A stretch of 64,000 bases of DNA from Phil1 sp964487565 (GTDB lineage Bacteria; Bacillota; Clostridia; Christensenellales; CAG-138). Below are positions 48,753-56,368 of this stretch, in pieces. The notes under the pieces were generated by a model. It did no database searches. It saw only the letters and a program-made list of their open reading frames with translations, and was not told the origin of the DNA. A program made the translations under genes and the position numbers. Location of the stretch: contig CAZARN010000001.1 in assembly GCA_964487565.1 (NCBI GenBank), positions 1 through 64,000 on the forward strand. The letters run 5' to 3'. The stretch's first letter is position 1, and each line of letters begins with the position of its first letter.

Positions 48753-49958
48753 ATGAAAAAACTGATCGCGATGCTGCTGGCATTGTTTATGCTGGCGTTG
48801 GCTGCGGCATGCTCCGCGCAAGGCGGCGCCGCTGAACCGGAGAACACGCAGACGGATTCGCAAACTGCGGAAAATGAGATCGCCCTTGCGTTCGTGTTCA
48901 AAAACAAGACCGGCAAGGATATCGACGAAGCGTATGTCTATCCGAACGGGGCCGGGGATCAGGGCGACAATATCATTTCCGAAACGTGGCCCAACAACAC
49001 GGACAGCGAGATGTACAAACGGATAATCCTCACGAGGCCTGAGGCTGACTATTACGACATAAAGGTCGTTTTCACGGACGGCGCAAGCTGCGTTTTTGAA
49101 AAACTCGCGCTCAAGTTCAACAATTCCGTTTCCATGAAATCGAGCGACGGGACAGAGATCAGCGTGAAGAACGACAACGAGGTCGAATTCACCAAGGAAG
49201 AGCTTGAAGCGGCGGGCGTGACGGCTGATTTTGCACAGGTGACGATCGACGAAAGCAAAATGACCGAGCTTCGCTTCCTGTTCAAGAACAAAACGTCATA
49301 TGATTGCGAAGCCGTATACGTTTATCCCACGGGTTCGGAGGATAAGGGAGAAAGCGTGATAAGCGAGGTGTACGCGAGCAACAAGTCCCAGGAGGATTAT
49401 CTTTGGCTGGTGCTCGAAAGACCGCTGGCAGACACATATGATATAAGCGTCAAGTTCACCAACGGCGAGGAATGGGAGTTCCCCGGCAACGATCTTGTGA
49501 ATGCGAATTCCGTTTCCATGAAGGACGACGAGGAGACGCTTTCCGTCAAATACGACGCCAATATCGACGAGAACGGCAACCCCATCGCAAGCTCCGCCCC
49601 GGAAGCCGTGGATGAAAACGCGGCGACCGTAACCCTCAAATTCGTATTCAAGAACAAGACGGGCCTCACGATGAAGGAAGCGTATCTGTATGCTTCCGGC
49701 TCAAGCGAAATGGGCGACAACCTTCTCAGTGAGGATTGGCCCGTTTGCGAAAGCGACGATCAGTACAAACACATCGTTATAGAAATGCCCAATGTGGACA
49801 CATATGAGCTGACTGTCATTCTGGACGACGGCTCTGCGGAGGGACTCAAGCTTGTTTATCCGGAGCTTGATATGAAGTCCAACAACTCCATGTCGCTCAA
49901 GGATGACGCCGGCTTCTATTCCCTCAAATACGATCCCAACGTGACGTTCGATTCATAA
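48753..49958 (+). CDS. Lipoprotein with three tandem repeats
   Basis: A 401-aa lipoprotein: signal peptide with lipobox LAAAC (Cys20), an acidic linker, and three repeats of about 100 aa (about 43-140, 171-268, 294-394). Each repeat has FKNKT, an A/V-Y-V/L-Y core, a D-x-Y-D/E-hydrophobic strand and an NSVSMK/NSMSLK motif, so three copies of one beta-rich domain are likely. I do not recognise the family; binding of a ligand or wall polymer is possible. The start at 48753 has AAAGGA 8 nt upstream. Control by a consensus promoter and LacI-type operator suggests it is induced by a small molecule. Confidence 0.75.
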   Translation: MKKLIAMLLALFMLALAAACSAQGGAAEPENTQTDSQTAENEIALAFVFKNKTGKDIDEAYVYPNGAGDQGDNIISETWPNNTDSEMYKRIILTRPEADYYDIKVVFTDGASCVFEKLALKFNNSVSMKSSDGTEISVKNDNEVEFTKEELEAAGVTADFAQVTIDESKMTELRFLFKNKTSYDCEAVYVYPTGSEDKGESVISEVYASNKSQEDYLWLVLERPLADTYDISVKFTNGEEWEFPGNDLVNANSVSMKDDEETLSVKYDANIDENGNPIASSAPEAVDENAATVTLKFVFKNKTGLTMKEAYLYASGSSEMGDNLLSEDWPVCESDDQYKHIVIEMPNVDTYELTVILDDGSAEGLKLVYPELDMKSNNSMSLKDDAGFYSLKYDPNVTFDS

Positions 49959-49999
49959 TATCGCCGGTATGACCTGATCCGCAGCGTATTGCGAAAACG

Positions 50000-50028
50000 C
50001 GGGGCCGTTCGCTTGAACGGCCCCGTTT
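50000..50028. terminator. Bidirectional terminator
   Basis: CGGGGCCGTTC (50000-50010), loop GCTT, GAACGGCCCCG (50015-50025), an 11-bp stem followed by TTTGTT, with A4 before it. It separates the lipoprotein (plus) from the convergent cotH (minus). Confidence 0.88.
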
Positions 50029-50042
50029 GTTCGCTTGTTCGT

Positions 50043-51890
50043 TTAAGGCGTCGCGGAAGGCGAGGCCTGCGGGAAAGCGCCCTGCTGAGCGCCCGGCGCG
50101 CCGCCTGAGAAACCGCCCCCCGGCATCGTGCCGCCGCCCATGCCGCCGCCTGCGCTGCCGCCGCCCATGCCGCCTGCATCGCCGCCTGCGCTGCCGCCGC
50201 CCATGTTGCCCATGGAACCCATATCGCTTACGGAAAGATCCGAAGCGTCTATGAGCGCGCTGCTGTCGGCGTTCTGTCCGTCCTCTGTCGAGGGTATTGC
50301 GCCTTCAAGCTGAGCTTCAACGCTTTGCGCCCTTTTCAGGCAAAATTCACGCAGCGTGGCCGTGCCGGTCAAAAACTCGTCATATGTGCAAAAACCGTCG
50401 GTATCGCGCTGTGCATACGGGGAGATGAGCGAAACCGTTTCATCGAACAGGGCTTCGAAGCTTCCCGAATCGAAAAAATCAAGGAAATCCGCAAAATACT
50501 CATGGTAGAGCGCGGTGTATTCCTCGCTTGAGAATATCCACGCAAGCATCGGGCGCGACTGCACCGTGCCGCCTGAAACGGGCGTGTCGACCGGATAATT
50601 TACAAGCGCCGTCGCGTCCGTGCCGCCCGTGAAGCCGCCGAAGGCGAGGTTGTAATCCCAAGGGATCATCGAAAGCACGCCGTCCTTCTCATACAGATAG
50701 TAATTGTGTATCATGGAGCCGGTATAGCTGTCGAAATTAACGACGAAGTTGTGCACGACGAAATATTTGATTACCCCGTCTATATCCACGGTATCCTCGA
50801 GCGCGCTCTGCTCGTTGAGCCGCTTGAGCGCGGCGATGAGCCTGTTCTTGTCCGCCGAGGTAAGCGCGGTCTTCGCGTTGTCGAATATGTCGGAATAGCT
50901 CGCATAATCGTCGTCCGAATATATGAGCGAAACGTCGTCCGCGCCCATCACGGAGCCTCCGCCGCCGTTGCCGCCGTTATCCGGCATATCGGGCATACCC
51001 GACATATCGGGCATACCCGGCATATCTGGTATACCCGACATGTCGGGCGCCGTGCCTGAAAAACCGCCCGAAGCGCCCGAAGGCGGCGTCATCTGCCCCG
51101 TGCCTGAAGGCGGGCTTTGCATGGGGGTATCGCCGTTTGCGGCGTCTGGCTTCGAAGCCGCGCCGTCGCCATCGGACGCGGAGAAGCCTTCCGGAAGGGT
51201 TATGCCGGCGTCGTTTGCGAAATCCTCAATGTTGAAGTCGCCGCCGTTGCCGCGCCCGCCGCCCATTGATATGCTGTCGGGCTTGTAAAGCTCTCCGTAA
51301 TCGCTGCCGTAATTGCGCTCGAGGAAGCTTTCCTCAACGCCTTCCACAGCAAGATAAAGGCCCCAGTCGCTGCCGTTGACCGTGACCCAGGCGTAGCTTA
51401 CAAGCGGCGCGGCGACGCCCATTTCGGCCATCATGCGGTATGTGAGGTAATCCTTCATGAGGGTGTTGTCCTGGATGTTGTTGTTGAGGGCAAGCTTGTC
51501 AAGCCCGTAGTAATTTTTGCCGTCGACATAATGGTCAAATTCGATCTTGAGGCTGTAACGGTCGTTGCCGTAATTTGCGACGCTTGAAAGCGATGTATTG
51601 CCCTTTGCGCGGATACCGACGTTTGCTATCTTGTCCCCGTCGATGACGAGGGTGGCAAGCTGATATTCCTCATCCGCGGCGTTTTCGATGAGCTTGTTCC
51701 AGTCCGCCTCGTCCATCACGATATCGATCGTGTGGACGCGGGAGGTGTCGAACAGCCTTTCGGCATAGCCGTATTCGGCGGTTTTCGCCTCAAGCCCCAG
51801 CGCGTTGCCGCACATCAGAAGCACCGTCAGCGCAACGGTCAGCGCAACGATGGCGGCGCACACCGGCACCGTATACTTACTCTTACTCAT
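50043..51890 (-). CDS. CotH kinase family protein
   Basis: A 615-aa protein. A membrane segment (about 8-30) precedes a CotH domain (about 45-185 and 330-520) with KLIENAADEEYQLATLVIDG, GIRAKGNTS, DRYSLKIEFD, LDKLALNNN and IPWDYNLAFGG, the residues around the atypical protein-kinase site. CotH phosphorylates spore-coat proteins in Bacillus. An inserted loop (about 205-315) and the C-terminus (about 560-615) are Gly/Met/Pro/Asp-rich with short repeats, perhaps self-substrates. It lies downstream of VTC and DUF4956 genes, a recurring trio. No signal cleavage site is obvious, so it is probably membrane-anchored. Confidence 0.87.
   Translation of the reverse strand: MSKSKYTVPVCAAIVALTVALTVLLMCGNALGLEAKTAEYGYAERLFDTSRVHTIDIVMDEADWNKLIENAADEEYQLATLVIDGDKIANVGIRAKGNTSLSSVANYGNDRYSLKIEFDHYVDGKNYYGLDKLALNNNIQDNTLMKDYLTYRMMAEMGVAAPLVSYAWVTVNGSDWGLYLAVEGVEESFLERNYGSDYGELYKPDSISMGGGRGNGGDFNIEDFANDAGITLPEGFSASDGDGAASKPDAANGDTPMQSPPSGTGQMTPPSGASGGFSGTAPDMSGIPDMPGMPDMSGMPDMPDNGGNGGGGSVMGADDVSLIYSDDDYASYSDIFDNAKTALTSADKNRLIAALKRLNEQSALEDTVDIDGVIKYFVVHNFVVNFDSYTGSMIHNYYLYEKDGVLSMIPWDYNLAFGGFTGGTDATALVNYPVDTPVSGGTVQSRPMLAWIFSSEEYTALYHEYFADFLDFFDSGSFEALFDETVSLISPYAQRDTDGFCTYDEFLTGTATLREFCLKRAQSVEAQLEGAIPSTEDGQNADSSALIDASDLSVSDMGSMGNMGGGSAGGDAGGMGGGSAGGGMGGGTMPGGGFSGGAPGAQQGAFPQASPSATP
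50981..51047. repeat. 18-bp minisatellite in cotH
   Basis: About 3.7 copies of an 18-bp unit encode PDMSGI/PDMPGM-type hexapeptides (PDMSGIPDMPGMPDMSGM). Copies differ at a few bases. Such tracts can expand or contract by slippage and would change the length of the loop inside the CotH domain without a frameshift. Confidence 0.85.
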
Positions 51891-51920
51891 GCTTTCCCTC
51901 CTTTGGGAACATCATGCGCT

Positions 51921-52595
51921 TCAACCCTGATACTCTCCGTTGTAGCCGACGAGTACGGCGCTCGTCACGCCCTCGATATCGGAAAGCTCATTCACGAAAT
52001 CCGTGTTGTCATCCTTAAGGCGTATCTCATAATTGAGCTCCACGGCGCCCTTGCGGGCTGTTTTTGATTTGACAACGGCCTTTTGCACCTTTGAGGAGAG
52101 GAACTGCGCTGCGCGCAGCTCACTTTCATGCGAATCGCAGCAGATCACCACGATATACGGGTTTGTGTGGCTCTTTTTGTTGACGAACAGGAAAAGCACA
52201 AGCCCGATTATCAGACTGCCGATCACGGCGAGGGGTATCATGCCCGCGGCGATGACGATGCCCGCGGCGATCGCCCAGAACAGATACGCGATGTCAAGCG
52301 GTTCCTTTATCGCCGTGCGGAAGCGCACGATGGAAAGCGCGCCCACCATGCCGAGCGAGAGCACGACGTTGCTTGTCACGGCGAGGATCACGACCGTTGA
52401 TATCATGGTGAGGGCGATGAGCGTAACCCCGAAGCTTGAGGAATACATCACGCCGGAAAAGGTCTTCCTGTAAATGAGGAAGATGAACACGCCGACGCCG
52501 AAGGCGACGGCAAGCGCGATCGCCATATCGGTGATGGAAACGCTTTGGAAGTTTTCGAGGAAGCTTGATTTGAATATGTCGGAAAAGCCGGTCAT
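51921..52595 (-). CDS. DUF4956 membrane protein
   Basis: A 224-aa protein with about four helices (about 22-40, 49-72, 76-90, 108-138), the conserved NVVLSLGMVGALSIVRFRTAIKEP segment typical of DUF4956, and a soluble C-terminal alpha/beta domain (about 144-224). Function unknown; family members are nearly always beside VTC and CotH genes, as here. It starts 24 bp after the VTC gene. Confidence 0.87.
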   Translation of the reverse strand: MTGFSDIFKSSFLENFQSVSITDMAIALAVAFGVGVFIFLIYRKTFSGVMYSSSFGVTLIALTMISTVVILAVTSNVVLSLGMVGALSIVRFRTAIKEPLDIAYLFWAIAAGIVIAAGMIPLAVIGSLIIGLVLFLFVNKKSHTNPYIVVICCDSHESELRAAQFLSSKVQKAVVKSKTARKGAVELNYEIRLKDDNTDFVNELSDIEGVTSAVLVGYNGEYQG

Positions 52596-52619
52596 TTGAT
52601 TATGCTCCTTTGCTTTTTA

Positions 52620-53294
52620 TCAGTAGTTGAACATGCGGCAGACTTCGTATTTGGAAAAGGCTTCCGTGCGGCGTGAACCGAGCTGCACGGCGTCCCTTAT
52701 CACGGACGGCAAAAACTCATCCCATTTCACCTCCAGTATGGCCGTGTCCCCGGCCGCGGGCGCCGTGACGCAATCCGCCTCAAGGAAACGGGAAAGCTCC
52801 ATGCCCGTGCGGATATCGTGGTCGAGCGTGACGCGGACGTTGCCGGCGTCAAAAACGAAAGGCTCCCGCGTATACTCGACGACGGCGCGCGCGATGAGGC
52901 CCCGCGCGAGCGCGGTGTGGAATTCAACCGTCAGCGCGTCGCGGCTCTGCGCCATCCATGCGGTATCGTTGCGCAGTATGCGGCGGACGTTATCCGCGGC
53001 GATCTCCGTCATGCGCTTGGCGGTAAGGTCGGCGCGCTTGCTCTTCTTTTCAAGATGGATGAGGGACGTATCGCCGTTGTAATAACGTATGCGGTATTTG
53101 TCGCGCACACAAACGCCGTCCTGCTTTTCGCGAAGGGCCGTGTCGGACAGATCGTCGAAATAAAGGCTCCTTATCGTGTAAGAGCCGTCAGGCCCCGCGT
53201 TCGGATCGCGCGGCATGATGGCGGACAGGCGCATCCTGAGCGTGATGAGATCCGAAAGGTTGATGAAATGCTTGCACTCGTGGCGGAATTCCAT
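52620..53294 (-). CDS. VTC-domain protein, putative polyphosphate polymerase
   Basis: A 224-aa VTC (TTM-fold) protein. Expected tunnel residues are visible: EFRHECKHFI, IRSLYFDD, KYRIRYYNG, HLEKKSKRADLTAKRM, EYTREPF, RVTLDHDIRTG and AILEVKWDEFLP. In yeast Vtc4 this domain polymerises ATP phosphate into polyphosphate; bacterial relatives are mostly annotated as such by homology. The start at 53294 has AAGGAG 7 nt upstream; the longer open frame upstream is not coding. It leads the VTC-DUF4956-CotH operon. Confidence 0.87.
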   Translation of the reverse strand: MEFRHECKHFINLSDLITLRMRLSAIMPRDPNAGPDGSYTIRSLYFDDLSDTALREKQDGVCVRDKYRIRYYNGDTSLIHLEKKSKRADLTAKRMTEIAADNVRRILRNDTAWMAQSRDALTVEFHTALARGLIARAVVEYTREPFVFDAGNVRVTLDHDIRTGMELSRFLEADCVTAPAAGDTAILEVKWDEFLPSVIRDAVQLGSRRTEAFSKYEVCRMFNY

Positions 53295-53342
53295 AAATAT
53301 GCTCCTTAGTTTTGGTTCATCATCGAGTATATGCGTCAAATG

Positions 53343-53369
53343 TGACAAAACGGTCAATTCGTTTTGACA
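53343..53369. promoter_or_regulatory. Inverted repeat upstream of the VTC operon
   Basis: TGACAAAACG (53343-53352), 7-bp spacer, CGTTTTGACA (53360-53369): 10-nt arms with one mismatched position. It lies 50-75 bp upstream of the VTC start codon, in the divergent region with the HAD gene. A transcription-factor site is likely; the regulator is unknown. Confidence 0.5.
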
Positions 53370-53406
53370 GTTCAAGTACAAATCGCATCGGCGCGCGGCG
53401 TTTGAT

Positions 53407-53441
53407 TTGATGTTCCCATAAAAGACAAAATATAATATAAT
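53407..53441 (+). promoter_or_regulatory. Promoter of the HAD gene
   Basis: TTGATG (53407-53412), 18 bp, TATAAT (53431-53436); a second overlapping TATAAT is at 53436-53441. The second ends 7 nt before the ATG, so the transcript is very short-leadered or leaderless. Confidence 0.55.
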
Positions 53442-53448
53442 CAAGCTC

Positions 53449-54108
53449 ATGAGTATTAAAGCTGTTTTGTTTGATATGGACGGGCTTATGTTCGATACCG
53501 AAAGCCTTGCGACAAAGGGTATCGGCAAGGAGCTTGTGCGGCAGGGCTTCAGCGACGACGAGGAGACGCTGTTCGGCACGCTTGGCATCGATTTTGACAC
53601 TTGCCGCGCTTTCCTTGTTTCACGTTTTGGCGAAGGCGTGGATTTTCCGAAGATCGTGCGCAGCATGGATGAGTATATCGATTTTTATATCGACGCGCAC
53701 GGCACGCCTGTAAAAGACGGTCTGATCGAGCTTCTCGACGCGCTCGACGCAAGGCGTGTGCCCTATGCGATAGCCTCTTCAAGCCCGATGAGCCGCATTG
53801 CGCGCAACTTTCAGCGTTCGCCCGTCGATATTTCGCGCTTCGCCGCCGTCGCCTCGGGCGATATGGTGAAGCGCGGCAAGCCGGAACCGGATATATTTTT
53901 GCTCGCCGCAAATATGCTTGGCGTGAAAGCGGAAGAGTGCATCGTGTGCGAGGATTCGAAAAACGGCGTTGAAGCCGCAAAGCGCGCGGGCGCGATGGCC
54001 GTGATGGTGCCGGATCTTCGTCCGCCCGACGGGCATGACAGGCGCGGCCTTTACGCGCTGGTGCCGTCGCTTCGGGATGTGATCGCGCTCATCCCAAACA
54101 CGAAATGA
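53449..54108 (+). CDS. HAD-superfamily phosphatase, beta-phosphoglucomutase-like
   Basis: A 219-aa protein with HAD motif I FDMDGLMFDT (about 8-17; the two Asp are nucleophile and acid/base), motif II ASSSP, motif III Lys in KRGKPEPDIF, and motif IV EDSKNG. A helical cap lies between motifs I and II. It is probably a sugar-phosphate phosphatase or mutase. There is no ribosome binding site before the ATG. Its end overlaps the MFS start by 4 bp (ATGA), so sugar handling by the pair is plausible. Confidence 0.88.
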   Translation: MSIKAVLFDMDGLMFDTESLATKGIGKELVRQGFSDDEETLFGTLGIDFDTCRAFLVSRFGEGVDFPKIVRSMDEYIDFYIDAHGTPVKDGLIELLDALDARRVPYAIASSSPMSRIARNFQRSPVDISRFAAVASGDMVKRGKPEPDIFLLAANMLGVKAEECIVCEDSKNGVEAAKRAGAMAVMVPDLRPPDGHDRRGLYALVPSLRDVIALIPNTK

Positions 54109-55274
54109 GCACGGCGTTGCTCCTTGCGGTGATATATCTCGCCTTCATCGGGCTGGGTCTGCCGGATTCTCTTCTCGGCGCGGCGTGGCCTGCCGCGCAT
54201 ACGCAGCTCAACGCCGATGTGTCATGGGCGGGCGCGCTTGCCGTGATGACGGCCGTCGGCACGGTGATATCGAGTCTTTCATCCGAAAAACTCATCCGGC
54301 GCTTCGGCACGGGCACTGTGAGCGCCGTGAGCATAGGCCTCACCGCGGCGGCGCTTTTTGCAGTAAGCCGCGTCCAAAGCTTCGCCGTGATGCTTTTGCT
54401 TGCGATCCCTCTCGGCCTTGGCGGGGGCAGCGTGGACAGCGCGCTCAACAACTATGTCGCGCTCAACTTCCGCGCGAGCCATATGAACTGGCTGCATTGC
54501 TTCTGGGGCGTGGGCGCGACATGCGGCCCGCTTGTCACGGCGGCGTTCATTGCGCGCGGGCAATGGCGCGGGGCATACGGCACGATCTCACTTGTGCTGG
54601 CGCTCATCGCGCTCACGGTTGCGCTCTCCTTCCCCCTCTGGAAAAAGAAGAACGCCGCGCGCCCGGAATCCGACGCGAGGCCTGAAAAGTGCGGCGCCAC
54701 GCCTAAGCGCGTGCTGCTCGGCCTGCCGGGGGCAAAGTATATTTGCCTTGCTTTTTTTGTGTATTGTGCCGCGGAAACCTCCACTGGGCTGTGGGCAAGC
54801 AGTTATTTTGTGTATGTCAAGGGCGCTGCGGAGGACGCTGCCGCCGCCTGGTCGTCGCTTTTCTTTTTTGGCATAACCGCGGGCAGGCTCCTTTCGGGCT
54901 TTGCGGCGCTGCGCTTTTCGGACGCGACGATCGTGCGCGCCGGCGAGGCGCTGATGATCCTCGGCGCGGCGCTGATGCCCGTGCTGCCCGGCGCGTGGAG
55001 CGCGGCGGCGCTGTTGCTTGCGGGCCTGGGCTGCGCGCCGGTGTTCCCTTCGCTGCTCGACGAGACGCCGGAGCTTTTCGGCAAGGCGTATTCGCAGGGC
55101 ATGATGGGACTTCAGCTTGCCTTCGCATATATGGGCAGCACCCTTATGGCGCCGCTCTTCGGCGTGATATCAAAAATGACGGGTTTTTGGCCGTTGCCGC
55201 TTTATGTGCTGGCACTTGGCTTGATACTTGTGCTTGCGAGCGAACGCTGTGCGAAAAAGTCTGTTACCCGGTGA
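54105..55274 (+). CDS. MFS transporter
   Basis: A 389-aa protein with about twelve helices, resembling fucose-permease-type sugar transporters (FIGLGLPDSLLGAAWPAA near the start; ALNNYVALNF; FWGVGATCGPL). A hydrophilic central loop lies near residue 185-205. Substrate unknown. Translationally coupled to the HAD gene. The next start codon is 22 bp after its stop. Confidence 0.85.
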   Translation: MSTALLLAVIYLAFIGLGLPDSLLGAAWPAAHTQLNADVSWAGALAVMTAVGTVISSLSSEKLIRRFGTGTVSAVSIGLTAAALFAVSRVQSFAVMLLLAIPLGLGGGSVDSALNNYVALNFRASHMNWLHCFWGVGATCGPLVTAAFIARGQWRGAYGTISLVLALIALTVALSFPLWKKKNAARPESDARPEKCGATPKRVLLGLPGAKYICLAFFVYCAAETSTGLWASSYFVYVKGAAEDAAAAWSSLFFFGITAGRLLSGFAALRFSDATIVRAGEALMILGAALMPVLPGAWSAAALLLAGLGCAPVFPSLLDETPELFGKAYSQGMMGLQLAFAYMGSTLMAPLFGVISKMTGFWPLPLYVLALGLILVLASERCAKKSVTR

Positions 55275-55281
55275 TGATTGA

Positions 55282-55290
55282 TGGTATAAT
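55282..55290 (+). promoter_or_regulatory. Extended -10 promoter of the microprotein
   Basis: TGGTATAAT (55282-55290) is a TGnTATAAT extended -10. It ends 6 nt before the ATG at 55297, and no ribosome binding site is present between them, so the message may be leaderless. Confidence 0.55.
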
Positions 55291-55296
55291 CCTGTT

Positions 55297-55443
55297 ATGA
55301 AAAAGCATGTCATGCCTTATGCCAAATACATATTACTTATTCTCGGGGGCGCCTTCATCGTTGCGGGCGCGCTTGCGGGCGGATATACTCAGGTGCTCAT
55401 GAAGGCTGTGCGCATCTGCCTTGAATGTATAGGGATCGGGTGA
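55297..55443 (+). CDS. CD1871A-like CXXC-motif microprotein
   Basis: A 48-aa protein, MKKHVMPYAKYILLILGG... ending AVRICLECIGIG. It has one membrane helix (about 10-31) and a C-terminal CLEC pair, matching the CD1871A family of CXXC microproteins found beside NapH-like ferredoxins in Clostridia. The 4Fe-4S gene starts 4 bp after its stop. It may be a small membrane partner for that electron carrier; function is not established. Confidence 0.82.
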   Translation: MKKHVMPYAKYILLILGGAFIVAGALAGGYTQVLMKAVRICLECIGIG

Positions 55444-55447
55444 AAAC

Positions 55448-56368
55448 ATGAAGAAGTTTACGGCTTTTTTGAAAAAACGCCCCTTCATCCAGGCATTCTG
55501 GGCGGTTTTGACAAATCCTCACATAGATAATTTCTTCAAAGGTTCCATTTATACCGGCCCGACAAAGGGCGTGTGCGTGCCAGGCCTCAATTGCTATTCG
55601 TGCCCCGGGGCTGCCGGCGCGTGTCCCATCGGCGCGCTTCAGGCGCAGCTCAACGGCGGCGGCAGGCCCGGCGCGGCGTTTTACGCCGTGGGCATACTGC
55701 TTGCGTTCGGCGCGCTTTTCGGGCGGCTCGTATGCGGTTTCCTCTGCCCTTTCGGCTTCATACAGGAGCTGCTGCATAAAATACCCGTCAAAAAAATCAG
55801 GGTGAACAAGCGCGCGGATCGCGCGATGAGATATGTTAAATACTTCGTGCTTGCCGTTTTTGTCATAATCCTTCCGCTGTTGCTGAAAGGCGCTTACGGC
55901 GCGGGCGTGCCGTGGTTCTGCAAGCTGATCTGTCCCGCGGGCACGCTTGAGGGCGGAATACCGCTTTCCGTTGCAAACGCGAACATCCGCGCGGGGCTGG
56001 GCTTCCTTTTCAGCTGGAAGGCGGCGGTGCTTGCGGCGGTGATCGTGCTGAGCGTTCTCATTTCGCGTCCGTTCTGCAAGTATATCTGTCCTCTGGGCGC
56101 GATATATTCGCTTTTCAACAAGGCGAGCTTTTACCGCATGAAGGTCGACGGCGCAAAATGCACGAATTGCGGCGCGTGCGCGAAAAAATGCCCCATGGAT
56201 ATCGATCCCGCGCACGAGCTTGATTCGCTCGAGTGCATACGCTGCGGCGAGTGCAAAAACATATGCCCGCACGGCGCGATAAGCCGCGGCTTCATCATAA
56301 AACCTGCAAAAATAAGCGCAACGGAGGAAACGGCAAATGCTTCGGATAACGAGGGACAAAAAGACTGA
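55448..56368 (+). CDS. NapH-like membrane 4Fe-4S protein
   Basis: A 306-aa protein with an N-terminal CYSCPGAAGACP, about four to five helices, two CxxxCP motifs typical of NapH/NosR-type proteins (CGFLCPFG; CKYICPLG), and two C-terminal [4Fe-4S] motifs CTNCGACAKKCP and CIRCGECKNICP. It probably moves electrons across or along the membrane. A GGTGA sequence 4 nt upstream serves the ATG. The start of the amidase gene overlaps its end by 32 bp. Confidence 0.9.
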   Translation: MKKFTAFLKKRPFIQAFWAVLTNPHIDNFFKGSIYTGPTKGVCVPGLNCYSCPGAAGACPIGALQAQLNGGGRPGAAFYAVGILLAFGALFGRLVCGFLCPFGFIQELLHKIPVKKIRVNKRADRAMRYVKYFVLAVFVIILPLLLKGAYGAGVPWFCKLICPAGTLEGGIPLSVANANIRAGLGFLFSWKAAVLAAVIVLSVLISRPFCKYICPLGAIYSLFNKASFYRMKVDGAKCTNCGACAKKCPMDIDPAHELDSLECIRCGECKNICPHGAISRGFIIKPAKISATEETANASDNEGQKD

